DNA from: an uncultured Prevotellaceae bacterium
GTDB taxonomy: Bacteria; Bacteroidota; Bacteroidia; Bacteroidales; Muribaculaceae
Length of the DNA stretch: 46,600 nt
Direction: 5' to 3'
Assembly: GCA_947167995.1 (NCBI GenBank)
Contig: CAMVKS010000019.1
Span: 1-46,600 of the forward strand
Below the pieces are notes generated by a model. That model did no database searches, was not told the DNA's origin, and worked only from the letters and a program-made list of their open reading frames with translations. Positions 24,572 through 33,275 of this stretch are shown here, piece after piece. A program made the translations under genes and the position numbers. Position 1 is the stretch's first letter. Every line of letters begins with the position of its first letter.

Positions 24572-26182
24572 ATGAAACAAACAAAACTCTTTCAATCTTT
24601 TTTGCTCACTTTAATCGCAATAATTCCCCCACAACTGGCGAATGCCTATGACTTCATGATCGATGGTCTTTACTATAACTATAATTATGGTTATACGAGT
24701 GTGACGGTAACGTGCGAAGAAACAGAAGAAACAGAAGAAACAGAAGAAACAGAAGAAACAGATAGTTATTATGATTCTGAATATGTGTATTCAAATCTTA
24801 GTGGAGATTTAATAATCCCTGCAAGTGTAACTTACAATGGCTCCACATACTCTGTGACTTCGATAGGCGATTATGCCTTCAGCGGTTGTGAAGGCTTAAC
24901 ATCTGTGACAATCCCCAATTCTGTTATAGAAATTGGACGTTCTGCCTTTGAAGGGTGCACAGGTTTGACCTCAGTCAACATTAGTGACATTGCCGCTTGG
25001 TGCAATATTGATTTTTATTATCGTGATTCTAACCCATTGTATTATGCCCACAATCTCTATCTTAATGGCAATAAAATCACAAATCTTGTGATTCCCAACT
25101 CTGTTACAAGAATTAATAAGTATGCTTTTTATGACTGTTATAGCTTGACCTCAGTAAACATTCCAAAATCAGTAACGGAGATAGGCGATTATGCCTTCAG
25201 CGGTTGTGAAGGCTTAACATCTGTGACAATCCCCAATTCTGTTATAGAAATTGGCTGTTCTGCCTTTGAAGGGTGCAGTAGCATGACCTCAGTAAACATT
25301 CCAAACTCAGTCACAAAGATTGATAGTGAGGCTTTCAAAGGTTGCAGTGGATTGACATCGGTGACAATACCAGATTCGATAACTAAGATTGGTTATGGAG
25401 CCTTCGAAAGTTGCAGTGGATTGACTTCAATAAAGGTACCAAATTCGGTAACTAAAATCGAATGGTGCACCTTCAAGAGTTGCAGTGGATTGACATCGTT
25501 GAACATTCCAAACTCAGTCACAGAAATTAGCGACGAAGCTTTCATGGATTGCTATAGCTTGATATCGGTGAACATTCCAAACTCGGTAACAAAAATTGGC
25601 AAATATACCTTCTCTGGTTGCCATGGCTTAAACTCGATGACTATTGGTAACTCAGTAACTGAAATTGGCGACTTTGCTTTCAGTGATTGCAGAGGCTTGA
25701 AATCGGTTAATTTAGGTAACTCAGTAAAAAAGATTGGCAAAGAGGTATTCTATGGTTGTAGAGGATTGACCTCATTGAACATTCCAAACACAGTGACTGA
25801 GATTGGGGAAGGAGTCTTCAGTGGGTGCTCTAGCCTGATTTCGGTTAACATACCAAGCTCAGTAATAACAATTCCCGATTTTGCCTTTGCTAGTTGCAGT
25901 CATTTATCATCGCTTATCATTCCTAGCTCGGTGACATCACTTGGCAAGAACGCTTTCTGGTTTTGCAATAGTTTGACATCAGTGAGAATACCAAACTCGG
26001 TGACTGAGATTGGAGAAGGGGCATTCTCTGGTTGCAATAAATTAGCATCAATCTATTGTGCAATTAAAGATCCATCAATCTTTAAAGATTTTTTCCCGAG
26101 CAATGTTGCAGTACATGTTCCAAAAGAATGTGTGGCATTATACAAGTCAAAATGGCCAGATTCTTTAATTTTTGGTGACTAA
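24572..26182 (+). CDS. Secreted BspA-like leucine-rich repeat protein
   Basis: The 536-residue protein has a signal peptide (residues 1-25, ending QLANA), then a YDFMIDGLYYNYNY opening seen in BspA-like proteins. About 17 tandem LRR_5 units of roughly 23 residues follow, with consensus VTIPNSVTEIGDYAFSGC. The last unit leads to a short end domain (AIYCAIKDPSIFKDFF region), but there is no visible C-terminal sorting domain or dockerin. BspA-type proteins are surface adhesins binding host proteins or other bacteria; the ligand here is unknown. Near the N-terminus an acidic EET x5 run is encoded by a perfect 9-base tandem repeat. A 75-base block is repeated 318 bases further on, so the array is actively rearranging. 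It is not in an operon. Confidence 0.9.
   Translation: MKQTKLFQSFLLTLIAIIPPQLANAYDFMIDGLYYNYNYGYTSVTVTCEETEETEETEETEETDSYYDSEYVYSNLSGDLIIPASVTYNGSTYSVTSIGDYAFSGCEGLTSVTIPNSVIEIGRSAFEGCTGLTSVNISDIAAWCNIDFYYRDSNPLYYAHNLYLNGNKITNLVIPNSVTRINKYAFYDCYSLTSVNIPKSVTEIGDYAFSGCEGLTSVTIPNSVIEIGCSAFEGCSSMTSVNIPNSVTKIDSEAFKGCSGLTSVTIPDSITKIGYGAFESCSGLTSIKVPNSVTKIEWCTFKSCSGLTSLNIPNSVTEISDEAFMDCYSLISVNIPNSVTKIGKYTFSGCHGLNSMTIGNSVTEIGDFAFSDCRGLKSVNLGNSVKKIGKEVFYGCRGLTSLNIPNTVTEIGEGVFSGCSSLISVNIPSSVITIPDFAFASCSHLSSLIIPSSVTSLGKNAFWFCNSLTSVRIPNSVTEIGEGAFSGCNKLASIYCAIKDPSIFKDFFPSNVAVHVPKECVALYKSKWPDSLIFGD
24716..24760 (+). repeat. Five perfect copies of a 9-base repeat inside the LRR gene
   Basis: GAAGAAACA is repeated five times in frame and encodes EET x5. 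Copy number can change by polymerase slippage without breaking the reading frame. Confidence 0.95.
24862..24936 (+). repeat. Direct repeat inside the LRR gene (copy 1)
   Basis: These 75 bases are identical to 25180-25254, offset 318 bases (106 codons). After two mismatches the identity resumes for about 20 bases. The surrounding LRR units differ, so this is a recent internal duplication or conversion. Confidence 0.9.
25180..25254 (+). repeat. Direct repeat inside the LRR gene (copy 2)
   Basis: Second copy of the 75-base block at 24862-24936. Confidence 0.9.
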
Positions 26183-26272
26183 TATCTGGTATATTCTTTG
26201 TTACTGTAATAAATAAACGTTTTTAAACAAAGAGTCTTGCTTTCTGTCATTTCTGCCATACACTTATATTCA

Positions 26273-28360
26273 TCATTTATCCATTTTGATAAACGCTCCT
26301 TTTTTCTTGATGTTGTAGAACGGGATTTTGCGTTGTTCACATTCTTTGTTAAGATTGATGAGGTCGTCGCGATATATGCCGCCTGAGAGAATAATCTTGT
26401 CGCAATCGATGAGCGACTTCAGAGTCTGCAGGTCGGAATGGAACCCCTTGGTGATAATGGCAACGTCAAACCGTGTGCCAGAGCTGTCGGGACGGGTGTA
26501 ATGCTTCCATCGTCCTCTTCCTGCTGTTATCATTCCCAAGCCTTGCATGTGTGCGCATGGCGGTTTGACAAGAGCTCCTGGCAACTGCCGCGCCGTGGAG
26601 TCGACCAGAACAATGCTGTCGATGCGATAGTGCGCCAGGAAAGCCCTGTGCCGACGCCTGAAAGCCTGCATGTCGAAATCGCTTTCCACATCGGGCACCC
26701 AAAGCAGAGCCTTGTTGTTGCAGAAGTAGAAAATGGGCGTGGAGTTGTAGGAATTGAAAATCACCAGTCCCTTGCGCGCAGTGGTCATGTCAACATAGAG
26801 AGCGTGAGATAATCCCACCACAAGAAACAGTCCCGCAGTGATAAGGAAAGCAGCCTTTTTCTTATAAAACCACAGAGCTAACGCTATAAGCGCTGCATAG
26901 TACACCAAGACAGCAACCCACGTGACATAGACATTGTCGCTCGACAGAGGCGAGGCGGCAAACCAGCTAATGGCACTGTTCATCAATGATGACAAAAAAT
27001 CTAAAATCCTGTCGAGAACAATCACGTCGGTCCCCATTGCCACAAACAAGATAGCCACAGCACCCAACGACATAAACACAGGTAACAAGGGCATTATCGC
27101 AAGATTGGAAATCGCCGAGGCGAATGATAGCGTATTGAAATAATAGGCTGTGAGAATTATTGTCGAAACCATTGCCACAAGCGATGTGAGCAGGGTTGTG
27201 TAGAGGTATCGCAGCAGTTTGTTGTCAGGATACTTGACATTGTAGCTCTTGTAAAAGATTATCAGAGCCGCTACCGTGATGAAGCTCAGCTGGAAACCAG
27301 CACCGTACAATGACGACGGTGAGAAGATGAGAATGACAAGAGCCGCGGCAAAGAGTGAATTGAGCGACGTAGACTTGCGATAGAAAATCACTGACATGAA
27401 CACAAAAGCAAGCATCACCGTCGCCCTCACCACCGAAGGCGAGAGACCCGTGAACACATCATAGGCGATGAGGATGATAAGAGTGACAACCAACCTCAGC
27501 TTTCGCGCTCTGAGATAATCGAGCGGGAATAGCAGGAACCAAATCATGAAGGTTATGATAGCCACATGCAGGCCACTGAGCGCCAACACATGAGCCACAC
27601 CGGCCTGAGAATAGAGGTCGCGCATGTCGTGGCTAATGAAATCGCTGTTCCCGAGAAGCATGGCGATGATGATGCTCTGCGTGGAAGGCGACATCGAGGT
27701 CCCCATTATTTTGTGCTGCAGCTGCTGTCGGAGGTTAAAAGCCCACGTCATGAGAGTTGGCGAAGAGCCAAATAGCTCTATGTCCTTGACGTCGCAATGC
27801 TGCCTGTACCGTAGTCCCTTCCTGAATAGATAGCCTGCAAAATCCATCTCATCGGGGTTGCCCAAGTTGTCGATTTCCTCTAAATCGAGAGATAAAGTTA
27901 TCATGTCGCCCGCCCTCAAGTTGTAATCACATCCACGAGTCGACAGGAGAATGTGGGTGTCGAAAAAGGTGTTTCGGGACTTAGCATCAACATTGTTGAG
28001 AAGCTTTACCTGCATTGCCATGCTTTTCTCATTAAACTCGATGGTTTCGATTCTCGCCAACGTCGTCGAGCCATTAACTTTCTCAAGATTGAGTGATGAG
28101 GGTGCCGCCATCCAGGCAGCCACCCACCCCACCGTTGCCATGGCAAAAGAAAGCGGCAGAATGTGGTATTTACGCAACGAGAGTGCAGCCGATGGAGGTC
28201 TTGCAACAAACCTCAGCACCAGCATCAGTACAACAGCGACACTCGCCATCAACAATGGCACCCAATAACTGTTACAACAATTGAAAAGTATTATTCCTGC
28301 GATTAGAGGAACGAGCAATCGCAGTACAGGAAAACGAGACAATAGGCTTGAGTCGTTCAT
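26273..28360 (-). CDS. comEC: ComEC/Rec2-family membrane protein
   Basis: The 695-residue protein has N-terminal membrane helices and an OB-fold-like soluble region (about residues 90-220, with GDMITLSLDLEEIDNLGNPDE). The competence core begins with the hallmark AGVAHVLALSGLHVAIITF (about residues 250-268), then GLSPSVVRATVMLAFVF and further helices to about residue 540. In ComEC this forms the inner-membrane channel for single-stranded DNA uptake. The last 150 residues carry no HxHxDH metal motif, so the metallo-hydrolase domain of Gram-positive ComEC is absent or degenerate. It lies 35 bases downstream of aroE on the same strand. The start at 28360 is the first in frame. Confidence 0.9.
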   Translation of the reverse strand: MNDSSLLSRFPVLRLLVPLIAGIILFNCCNSYWVPLLMASVAVVLMLVLRFVARPPSAALSLRKYHILPLSFAMATVGWVAAWMAAPSSLNLEKVNGSTTLARIETIEFNEKSMAMQVKLLNNVDAKSRNTFFDTHILLSTRGCDYNLRAGDMITLSLDLEEIDNLGNPDEMDFAGYLFRKGLRYRQHCDVKDIELFGSSPTLMTWAFNLRQQLQHKIMGTSMSPSTQSIIIAMLLGNSDFISHDMRDLYSQAGVAHVLALSGLHVAIITFMIWFLLFPLDYLRARKLRLVVTLIILIAYDVFTGLSPSVVRATVMLAFVFMSVIFYRKSTSLNSLFAAALVILIFSPSSLYGAGFQLSFITVAALIIFYKSYNVKYPDNKLLRYLYTTLLTSLVAMVSTIILTAYYFNTLSFASAISNLAIMPLLPVFMSLGAVAILFVAMGTDVIVLDRILDFLSSLMNSAISWFAASPLSSDNVYVTWVAVLVYYAALIALALWFYKKKAAFLITAGLFLVVGLSHALYVDMTTARKGLVIFNSYNSTPIFYFCNNKALLWVPDVESDFDMQAFRRRHRAFLAHYRIDSIVLVDSTARQLPGALVKPPCAHMQGLGMITAGRGRWKHYTRPDSSGTRFDVAIITKGFHSDLQTLKSLIDCDKIILSGGIYRDDLINLNKECEQRKIPFYNIKKKGAFIKMDK

Positions 28361-28395
28361 GGAAGGCAGGTCAAGCTAATAGCTTATAGGAGGAG

Positions 28396-29154
28396 TTATT
28401 CGGTCCAGATCTTGTAAGACTCGAAAGCTTGCAACAGCAGCATTTCAAGGCCATTCTTGGTCATAGCCCCCTGTTGAGATGCATTTTTTATGAACAATGT
28501 CTCGCTTGGGTTATATACCAAATCATAGCACAGATGGGCTGGTGTGATGAAACGATAAGGAATATTGGGGCACTGATCAACGTCGGGGTAAGTTCCCATT
28601 GGAGTGGTGTTGACAATGATTTTGTGCTCATGAATCATTTGCTTGGTGAGTTCCTCATAGGTAAATGTAGAAGCCGATTTCTTTCTTGACACGAAGCTAA
28701 CATCGATACCGAGCAGTTCGAGAGCCCTTTTCACGGCCTTGCTTGCACCACCTGTACCCAAGACAAGAGCCTTGGTCATATCATCATTAATGAGTGGTTG
28801 AATTGAATTCTTGAAGGCTGTCATGTCGGAATTATAGCCCACCAGTGTCATTTTTGAGTCATTGACATTCCTGACAATCTTGATTACATTCACAGCGCCT
28901 ACGCCTAAAGCCGACTCGTCGAGATCGTCTAACAACGAGATTATTTCTTCCTTGTAGGGAGCAGTGACATTGAGGCCGGCAATGTTGGGATATTCACTGA
29001 AAATTGCCATCACCGACTCGATGTCATCAATTTCAAAATTAATGTACAAAGCGTCAATTTCTTCGGCAATAAATTTCTGATTAAAGAAATCCATTGAGAA
29101 AGAGTGAGTTAGCGACTTCCCAATGAGTCCATATATTTTACCTTGGCCTGACAT
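28396..29154 (-). CDS. aroE: Shikimate dehydrogenase
   Basis: The 252-residue enzyme reduces 3-dehydroshikimate to shikimate with NADPH in aromatic amino-acid synthesis. The substrate-binding N-terminus has YGLIGKSLTHSFS and LNVTAPYKEEI, where the lysine of N-V-T-x-P-x-K is the catalytic residue. The NADP-binding loop is VLGTGGASKAV, followed by NTTPMGTYPD and the C-terminal GLEMLLLQAFESYKIW. The length is slightly short of the usual 270-290, typical of the short Bacteroidota form. Its promoter is at 29205-29235 and comEC follows. Confidence 0.95.
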   Translation of the reverse strand: MSGQGKIYGLIGKSLTHSFSMDFFNQKFIAEEIDALYINFEIDDIESVMAIFSEYPNIAGLNVTAPYKEEIISLLDDLDESALGVGAVNVIKIVRNVNDSKMTLVGYNSDMTAFKNSIQPLINDDMTKALVLGTGGASKAVKRALELLGIDVSFVSRKKSASTFTYEELTKQMIHEHKIIVNTTPMGTYPDVDQCPNIPYRFITPAHLCYDLVYNPSETLFIKNASQQGAMTKNGLEMLLLQAFESYKIWTE

Positions 29155-29204
29155 GAAGAGAAAAGAGATAAAATCTAATAAATCTAATAATAAGTTTCAA
29201 AATG

Positions 29205-29235
29205 CAAAAATACTCAAAAATGGTAGCTTTGCAAA
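29205..29235 (-). promoter_or_regulatory. Promoter of aroE-comEC
   Basis: On the minus strand TTTG (29235-29232), 19 bases, TATTTTTG (29212-29205). The leader is about 45 bases. Confidence 0.65.
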
Positions 29236-29480
29236 ATATTTTTAGAGTTTTTTTATAACAAATCAACTTTTGTTAAACAAAGTAACGCTATTTACACGCC
29301 ATTTGTGATAAGTTGTCACCTTTCCTTCTCCATGTCACAATCAAACAATTTCTACAACCCATTAACAACTATTGGTGTCCGGTAAAAAACACAACAAACC
29401 TTATAATTTGATGGCAATTAGTTTATAACGCCTTTTTATAATTCGCGAGCTTGGTTTTTTGCAACCATTGCATTTGTCAG

Positions 29481-29534
29481 CTCCCCCTCTGTAGGGACAA
29501 GGCGTGACTTATCCGCAAAGCGGGCAAGGGGGAG
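29481..29534. repeat. Imperfect palindromic element
   Basis: Eight-base ends CTCCCCCT and AGGGGGAG enclose an inner CCGC-AAA-GCGG hairpin. A related stretch, CTCCTCAGGCACTTCGTGACAGCTCCC in two parts at about 29577-29602, shares the 'GACAGCTCCC' and 'ATACTCC' edges. From memory such short palindromes occur dispersed in gut bacterial genomes; I cannot verify copies here. Confidence 0.5.
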
Positions 29535-29930
29535 TATAACAGAGTCAAGGTGTTGTTTATCAAACTATTTTCATACTCCTCAGGCACTTCGTGACAGCTC
29601 CCTTATCTTATGAGAGCAGCTATCTACACTTTCCCCAGACACTGATGATTTGAAATGAATGTGTGAATGAGCTCGAAGGTGTTGTCAAAGCGTGGACGAT
29701 GACTTCGCAAGAGGTCAAAAGGCTCGGAGAGCCGAAATGTGATTAACACCATGAAAGAACCTCATAGAGGTTCGCAGCTTGGTGATAGACAGTGCTTTAT
29801 ATATGCGCTTCGAAGATGCGCCACAACGCCTTTTTGAAAAGCAAATCAAACGTTAGTCAAGGAACGTTGATATAATCATCCATTTAATATAATTTAACAA
29901 ATGGGGAGGGCAAATCTAAAGAAATATTTA

Positions 29931-29938
29931 TATATTTG
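29931..29938 (+). promoter_or_regulatory. -7 box before the first FISUMP lipoprotein
   Basis: TATATTTG fits TAnnTTTG; no -33 TTTG at the expected distance. The leader is about 29 bases. Confidence 0.4.
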
Positions 29939-29973
29939 TACTTTAAATAAAAAAATTAATTATTGTCATTGCC

Positions 29974-31500
29974 ATGAAAAACTTTGCCCAATTATTATTA
30001 TGTTTTTTTGCTGTGGCTTTGTTCACATCATGTGAAGATGATTTCAGTAAACGTCAAACTGTTTTCACCGCCTCAATGCCAGCCGATGACTTGTCATCCA
30101 CACGGCCTGGCAGCATAATTAATGGCGTGCCAGATGGTGAAGGGTTCATTCTAAATGCCCAGTGGAAAGACGGCGACAAGATACAGCTTTTTGTCCGTCA
30201 AGACGGCAAGGTGTATCAAGCCGAGAGTCCATCCACCGTTTCTGATATAAGCAGCGACGGCAAGACCTGCTCATTCGAGGTTACGCTGCCCAAGTCGGTC
30301 AAAACTGATCGTGATTACGACATTATAGGTGTGACAGGGGTAGAATCCTATATCGATGGCACCGATGTTATTGCCTCATGTGACCTGAAACGAATGGGTG
30401 TTGACAGCAGCGACGCACCGTTGCTGCCAATGTGGTTCACAGCAAAGAAGGGCAACACCCAAGCCAAGTTCCGTCACTTGTGTGCCTACGAGGTCCTCTA
30501 TGTGAACAACAGCACTGAGTCAAGTATCACGTTCAAGCACGGAGGATATGACGTGATGACTCCCTGGTACAAGTATAGTGACAAAGTAGCGCTCACTAAT
30601 GATGTTTTTTCAGGATATGAAGCAGGGCAAAACGATGCCGAGAGCAATGAAATCACGATAGATGCTTGGGAAACTGGCACGATAGTTTCATGGTATATAC
30701 CCGCAAATGATATAACAGATGAGTCAATCGGTGCTGCAATCGATAATGCCAGGCTCAAGGCTGTTGTAAATGGCAACACTGTCACCACTATTGATGCGTT
30801 GAAAGCATATAAAACCTTCTCGCGTGGCAATGCCTATTACATGCAAGTCACCTGGGACGGCTCAAATCTGTGTTTCTCTAATGACTATTGTCCTGATGGA
30901 AACCATCCTCACATGATTGACCTAGGCTTGCCGTCAGCTACTAAGTGGGCATGCTGTAATATTGGTGCCAATAGCCCGGCAGTATGTGGTGCCCATTTCG
31001 CTTGGGGCGAAACTACACCCAAGTCGATATTTAGAACAAATAACTATAAGTGGTTCATCGGTGGAGACAGTCATAATATAACAAAATACTGCTGTAACAG
31101 TAATTATGGTACGGTAGATGGCAGAACCGAACTTGAGCTTGAAGATGATGCCGCCTTCGTACATTGGGGGGCAGAGTGGCATATGCCATCACTGAGTCAG
31201 CTATTTGAGCTATTGAACAATTGCACTAGTGAGTGGGCTAAGGTGAATGGAATGGGTGGTTGTCTTTTCAAAAGCAAAACAAACGATAGCGCTATTTTCT
31301 TTCCACTCGCTGGTTGGCGTCCTGATGGATTGGGATTAGACGCAGTGGGCAACTATTGGTCACACCATTATGACTACGGCACTTGGCCTCACTTAGCTTA
31401 TATCTTATGCATCAAGTATGGTAATACGGGCGCCTATGCAGCATATTTACCCCGTTATTATGGAGCGAACGTTCGTCCTGTGTATGTTGGACAAGAGTAA
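29974..31500 (+). CDS. Fimbrillin-like/FISUMP-domain surface lipoprotein, copy 1
   Basis: The 508-residue protein has a lipoprotein signal (FAVALFTSCEDDF, lipidated Cys about residue 20). An N-terminal beta-rich domain (about 30-300) resembles Bacteroidales fimbrillin-like proteins (GFILNAQWKDGDKIQLFVR; GNAYYMQVTWDGS). A C-terminal domain of the Fibrobacter succinogenes major paralogous (FISUMP) type follows, from HMIDLGLPSATKWACCNIG to the final GANVRPVYV. That domain has a C-type-lectin/formylglycine-enzyme-like look. Residues 36-196 or so are encoded by a block identical to that in the next gene. The C-terminal domain has more cysteines than copy 2. Likely a surface adhesin or pilus-tip-like protein; the ligand is unknown. 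Confidence 0.8.
   Translation: MKNFAQLLLCFFAVALFTSCEDDFSKRQTVFTASMPADDLSSTRPGSIINGVPDGEGFILNAQWKDGDKIQLFVRQDGKVYQAESPSTVSDISSDGKTCSFEVTLPKSVKTDRDYDIIGVTGVESYIDGTDVIASCDLKRMGVDSSDAPLLPMWFTAKKGNTQAKFRHLCAYEVLYVNNSTESSITFKHGGYDVMTPWYKYSDKVALTNDVFSGYEAGQNDAESNEITIDAWETGTIVSWYIPANDITDESIGAAIDNARLKAVVNGNTVTTIDALKAYKTFSRGNAYYMQVTWDGSNLCFSNDYCPDGNHPHMIDLGLPSATKWACCNIGANSPAVCGAHFAWGETTPKSIFRTNNYKWFIGGDSHNITKYCCNSNYGTVDGRTELELEDDAAFVHWGAEWHMPSLSQLFELLNNCTSEWAKVNGMGGCLFKSKTNDSAIFFPLAGWRPDGLGLDAVGNYWSHHYDYGTWPHLAYILCIKYGNTGAYAAYLPRYYGANVRPVYVGQE
30079..30563 (+). repeat. 485-base identical block, copy 1
   Basis: By reading, identical to 31635-32119 with constant offset 1556, including all synonymous positions, while sequence on both sides differs. 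Confidence 0.9.
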
Positions 31501-31532
31501 AAACTTTCAATACATATGCAATCAACACCATT

Positions 31533-33068
31533 ATGAAAAACTTTGCCTTATTATTCTTATTAATTGCCGTAGCGCTATTTACATCATGTGAAGATGATAT
31601 TGCCAAGCGCCAAGCTGTGTTTACTGCCACAATACCAGCCGATGACTTGTCATCCACACGGCCTGGCAGCATAATTAATGGCGTGCCAGATGGTGAAGGG
31701 TTCATTCTAAATGCCCAGTGGAAAGACGGCGACAAGATACAGCTTTTTGTCCGTCAAGACGGCAAGGTGTATCAAGCCGAGAGTCCATCCACCGTTTCTG
31801 ATATAAGCAGCGACGGCAAGACCTGCTCATTCGAGGTTACGCTGCCCAAGTCGGTCAAAACTGATCGTGATTACGACATTATAGGTGTGACAGGGGTAGA
31901 ATCCTATATCGATGGCACCGATGTTATTGCCTCATGTGACCTGAAACGAATGGGTGTTGACAGCAGCGACGCACCGTTGCTGCCAATGTGGTTCACAGCA
32001 AAGAAGGGCAACACCCAAGCCAAGTTCCGTCACTTGTGTGCCTACGAGGTCCTCTATGTGAACAACAGCACTGAGTCAAGTATCACGTTCAAGCACGGAG
32101 GATATGACGTGATGACTCCATGGTATAAGTACAGCGACAAAATCTCGCTCACTGGAAATTATATTTCGGCAGGTCAAGATAGCCAGACTGATGCTGAGAG
32201 CAGAGAAATCACCATACCTGCTGGCTCCACGGGCATGATAGTGTCATGGTATATTCCTGCCGATAATAAAATCGGTGGCACATCCGAAGCCACAATCATC
32301 AATGCGAAGCTAAAAGCCGTTGTCAATGGCGCAGCTGTCACCACTGTCGACGCTTTGAGCTCAGCCAAAACATTAGTGCGTGGCAATGCCTATTATATGG
32401 AAGCCAATTGGGATGGTTCAAATCTTTATTTCTCCAACGAGTTCTGCCCCGATGGAAACCATCCGCATGCGATTGACCTTGGCCTTCCATCGGGAACAAA
32501 GTGGGCATGCTGTAATGTGGGAGCCAATAGCCCGGCAGAAGGTGGAGACTTTTTCGCTTGGGGGGAAACCACTACCAAATCATACTTTAAAGCATCTAAC
32601 TATAAGTGGTACTATGGTGGTGACGACCATAATATTACGAAGTACAACCAAAATAGTGATTATGGCACAGTGGATGGAAGAACCGAACTCGAACTGGAAG
32701 ATGATGCCGCCTACGTAAATTTGGGGCCAGAGTGGCGCATGCCAACGGTAATTCATCTTTCTGAACTACTTAACAACTTCACAAAAGAATGGACAACAAT
32801 AAACGGCATGAGCGGTTATCTTTTCAAAAGCGATATAAATAACAGAGCTATTTTCTTCCCTGCTACTGGTTGGATTTATAATGGGTTACATGGATTAGGA
32901 ACTGAAGCAAACTATTGGTGTCGCTCTTATTCTAGCGATAATTGGCCAAGTAGAGCTATAGTATTGTATTTCCGTGGCAATGCTCTTCATGACACAACTT
33001 TAGGACTCTATTACTACGCCCGACAAAACGGTTGTAATGTTCGTCCTGTGTATGTTCCACAAGAGTAG
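31533..33068 (+). CDS. Fimbrillin-like/FISUMP-domain surface lipoprotein, copy 2
   Basis: This 511-residue paralogue of the preceding gene lies 32 bases downstream on the same strand. The signal peptide ends at the lipobox ALFTSCEDD. The domain order is the same: fimbrillin-like region, then a FISUMP-type domain from HAIDLGLPSGTKWACCNVG to GCNVRPVYV. Outside the identical block the two proteins drift apart, and most strongly near the C-terminus, where copy 2 reads NYWCRSYSSDNWPSRAIVLY against NYWSHHYDYGTWPHLAYILC in copy 1. The pair arose by tandem duplication and was then homogenised in one segment. A strong terminator follows at 33114. Confidence 0.8.
   Translation: MKNFALLFLLIAVALFTSCEDDIAKRQAVFTATIPADDLSSTRPGSIINGVPDGEGFILNAQWKDGDKIQLFVRQDGKVYQAESPSTVSDISSDGKTCSFEVTLPKSVKTDRDYDIIGVTGVESYIDGTDVIASCDLKRMGVDSSDAPLLPMWFTAKKGNTQAKFRHLCAYEVLYVNNSTESSITFKHGGYDVMTPWYKYSDKISLTGNYISAGQDSQTDAESREITIPAGSTGMIVSWYIPADNKIGGTSEATIINAKLKAVVNGAAVTTVDALSSAKTLVRGNAYYMEANWDGSNLYFSNEFCPDGNHPHAIDLGLPSGTKWACCNVGANSPAEGGDFFAWGETTTKSYFKASNYKWYYGGDDHNITKYNQNSDYGTVDGRTELELEDDAAYVNLGPEWRMPTVIHLSELLNNFTKEWTTINGMSGYLFKSDINNRAIFFPATGWIYNGLHGLGTEANYWCRSYSSDNWPSRAIVLYFRGNALHDTTLGLYYYARQNGCNVRPVYVPQE
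31635..32119 (+). repeat. 485-base identical block, copy 2
   Basis: Second copy of 30079-30563; see that entry. Confidence 0.9.
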
Positions 33069-33113
33069 ATTCATCAAAGAGACGACCTATTGAAGACAAT
33101 ACCACAATATAAA

Positions 33114-33150
33114 AACACCGCAAGAAAAAGAACTCTTGCGGTGTTTTTTT
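33114..33150 (+). terminator. Strong terminator after the FISUMP pair
   Basis: AACACCGCAAGA (33114-33125) and TCTTGCGGTGTT (33134-33145) form a perfect 12-base stem, followed by a T-run. Confidence 0.9.
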
Positions 33151-33275
33151 AATGTTGTCTCGCCACCACGCCATCCACTACCTTTGCGCACCCACGTACC
33201 TTAATTATTTATCACCACCATGAAAACCAGAAAGTTGTTTTGTTTGTTATCAAGTTGTTCTCGTTGTTTGACAAA

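Larger units (their letters stand above)
29155..29973. other. 819-base non-coding region with a cluster of hairpins
   Basis: Apart from the aroE promoter and a -7 box at 29931, this stretch has no credible reading frame. The middle part (29476-29825) is more GC-rich than the flanks and full of short inverted repeats: CTCCCCCT/AGGGGGAG (29481-29534), CCGC/GCGG inside it (29513-29523), CAC/GTG (29585-29593), a GACTT/AGGTC pair (29701-29716), GGCTC/GAGCC (29721-29733), GAACCTC/GAGGTTC (29757-29773) and GCGC/GCGC around TTCGAA (29805-29821). It may be a dispersed repeat element or a structured RNA; no family is recognised. Confidence 0.6.

Noticed and set aside
24716-26060. CRISPR array or satellite in the LRR gene
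   Set aside because: The repeats are in-frame leucine-rich units and an EET run, without constant repeats and unique spacers.
29974-33068. A reverse transcriptase or template repeat near the FISUMP pair
   Set aside because: I read both flanks and found neither; the diversification idea is therefore only a hypothesis.
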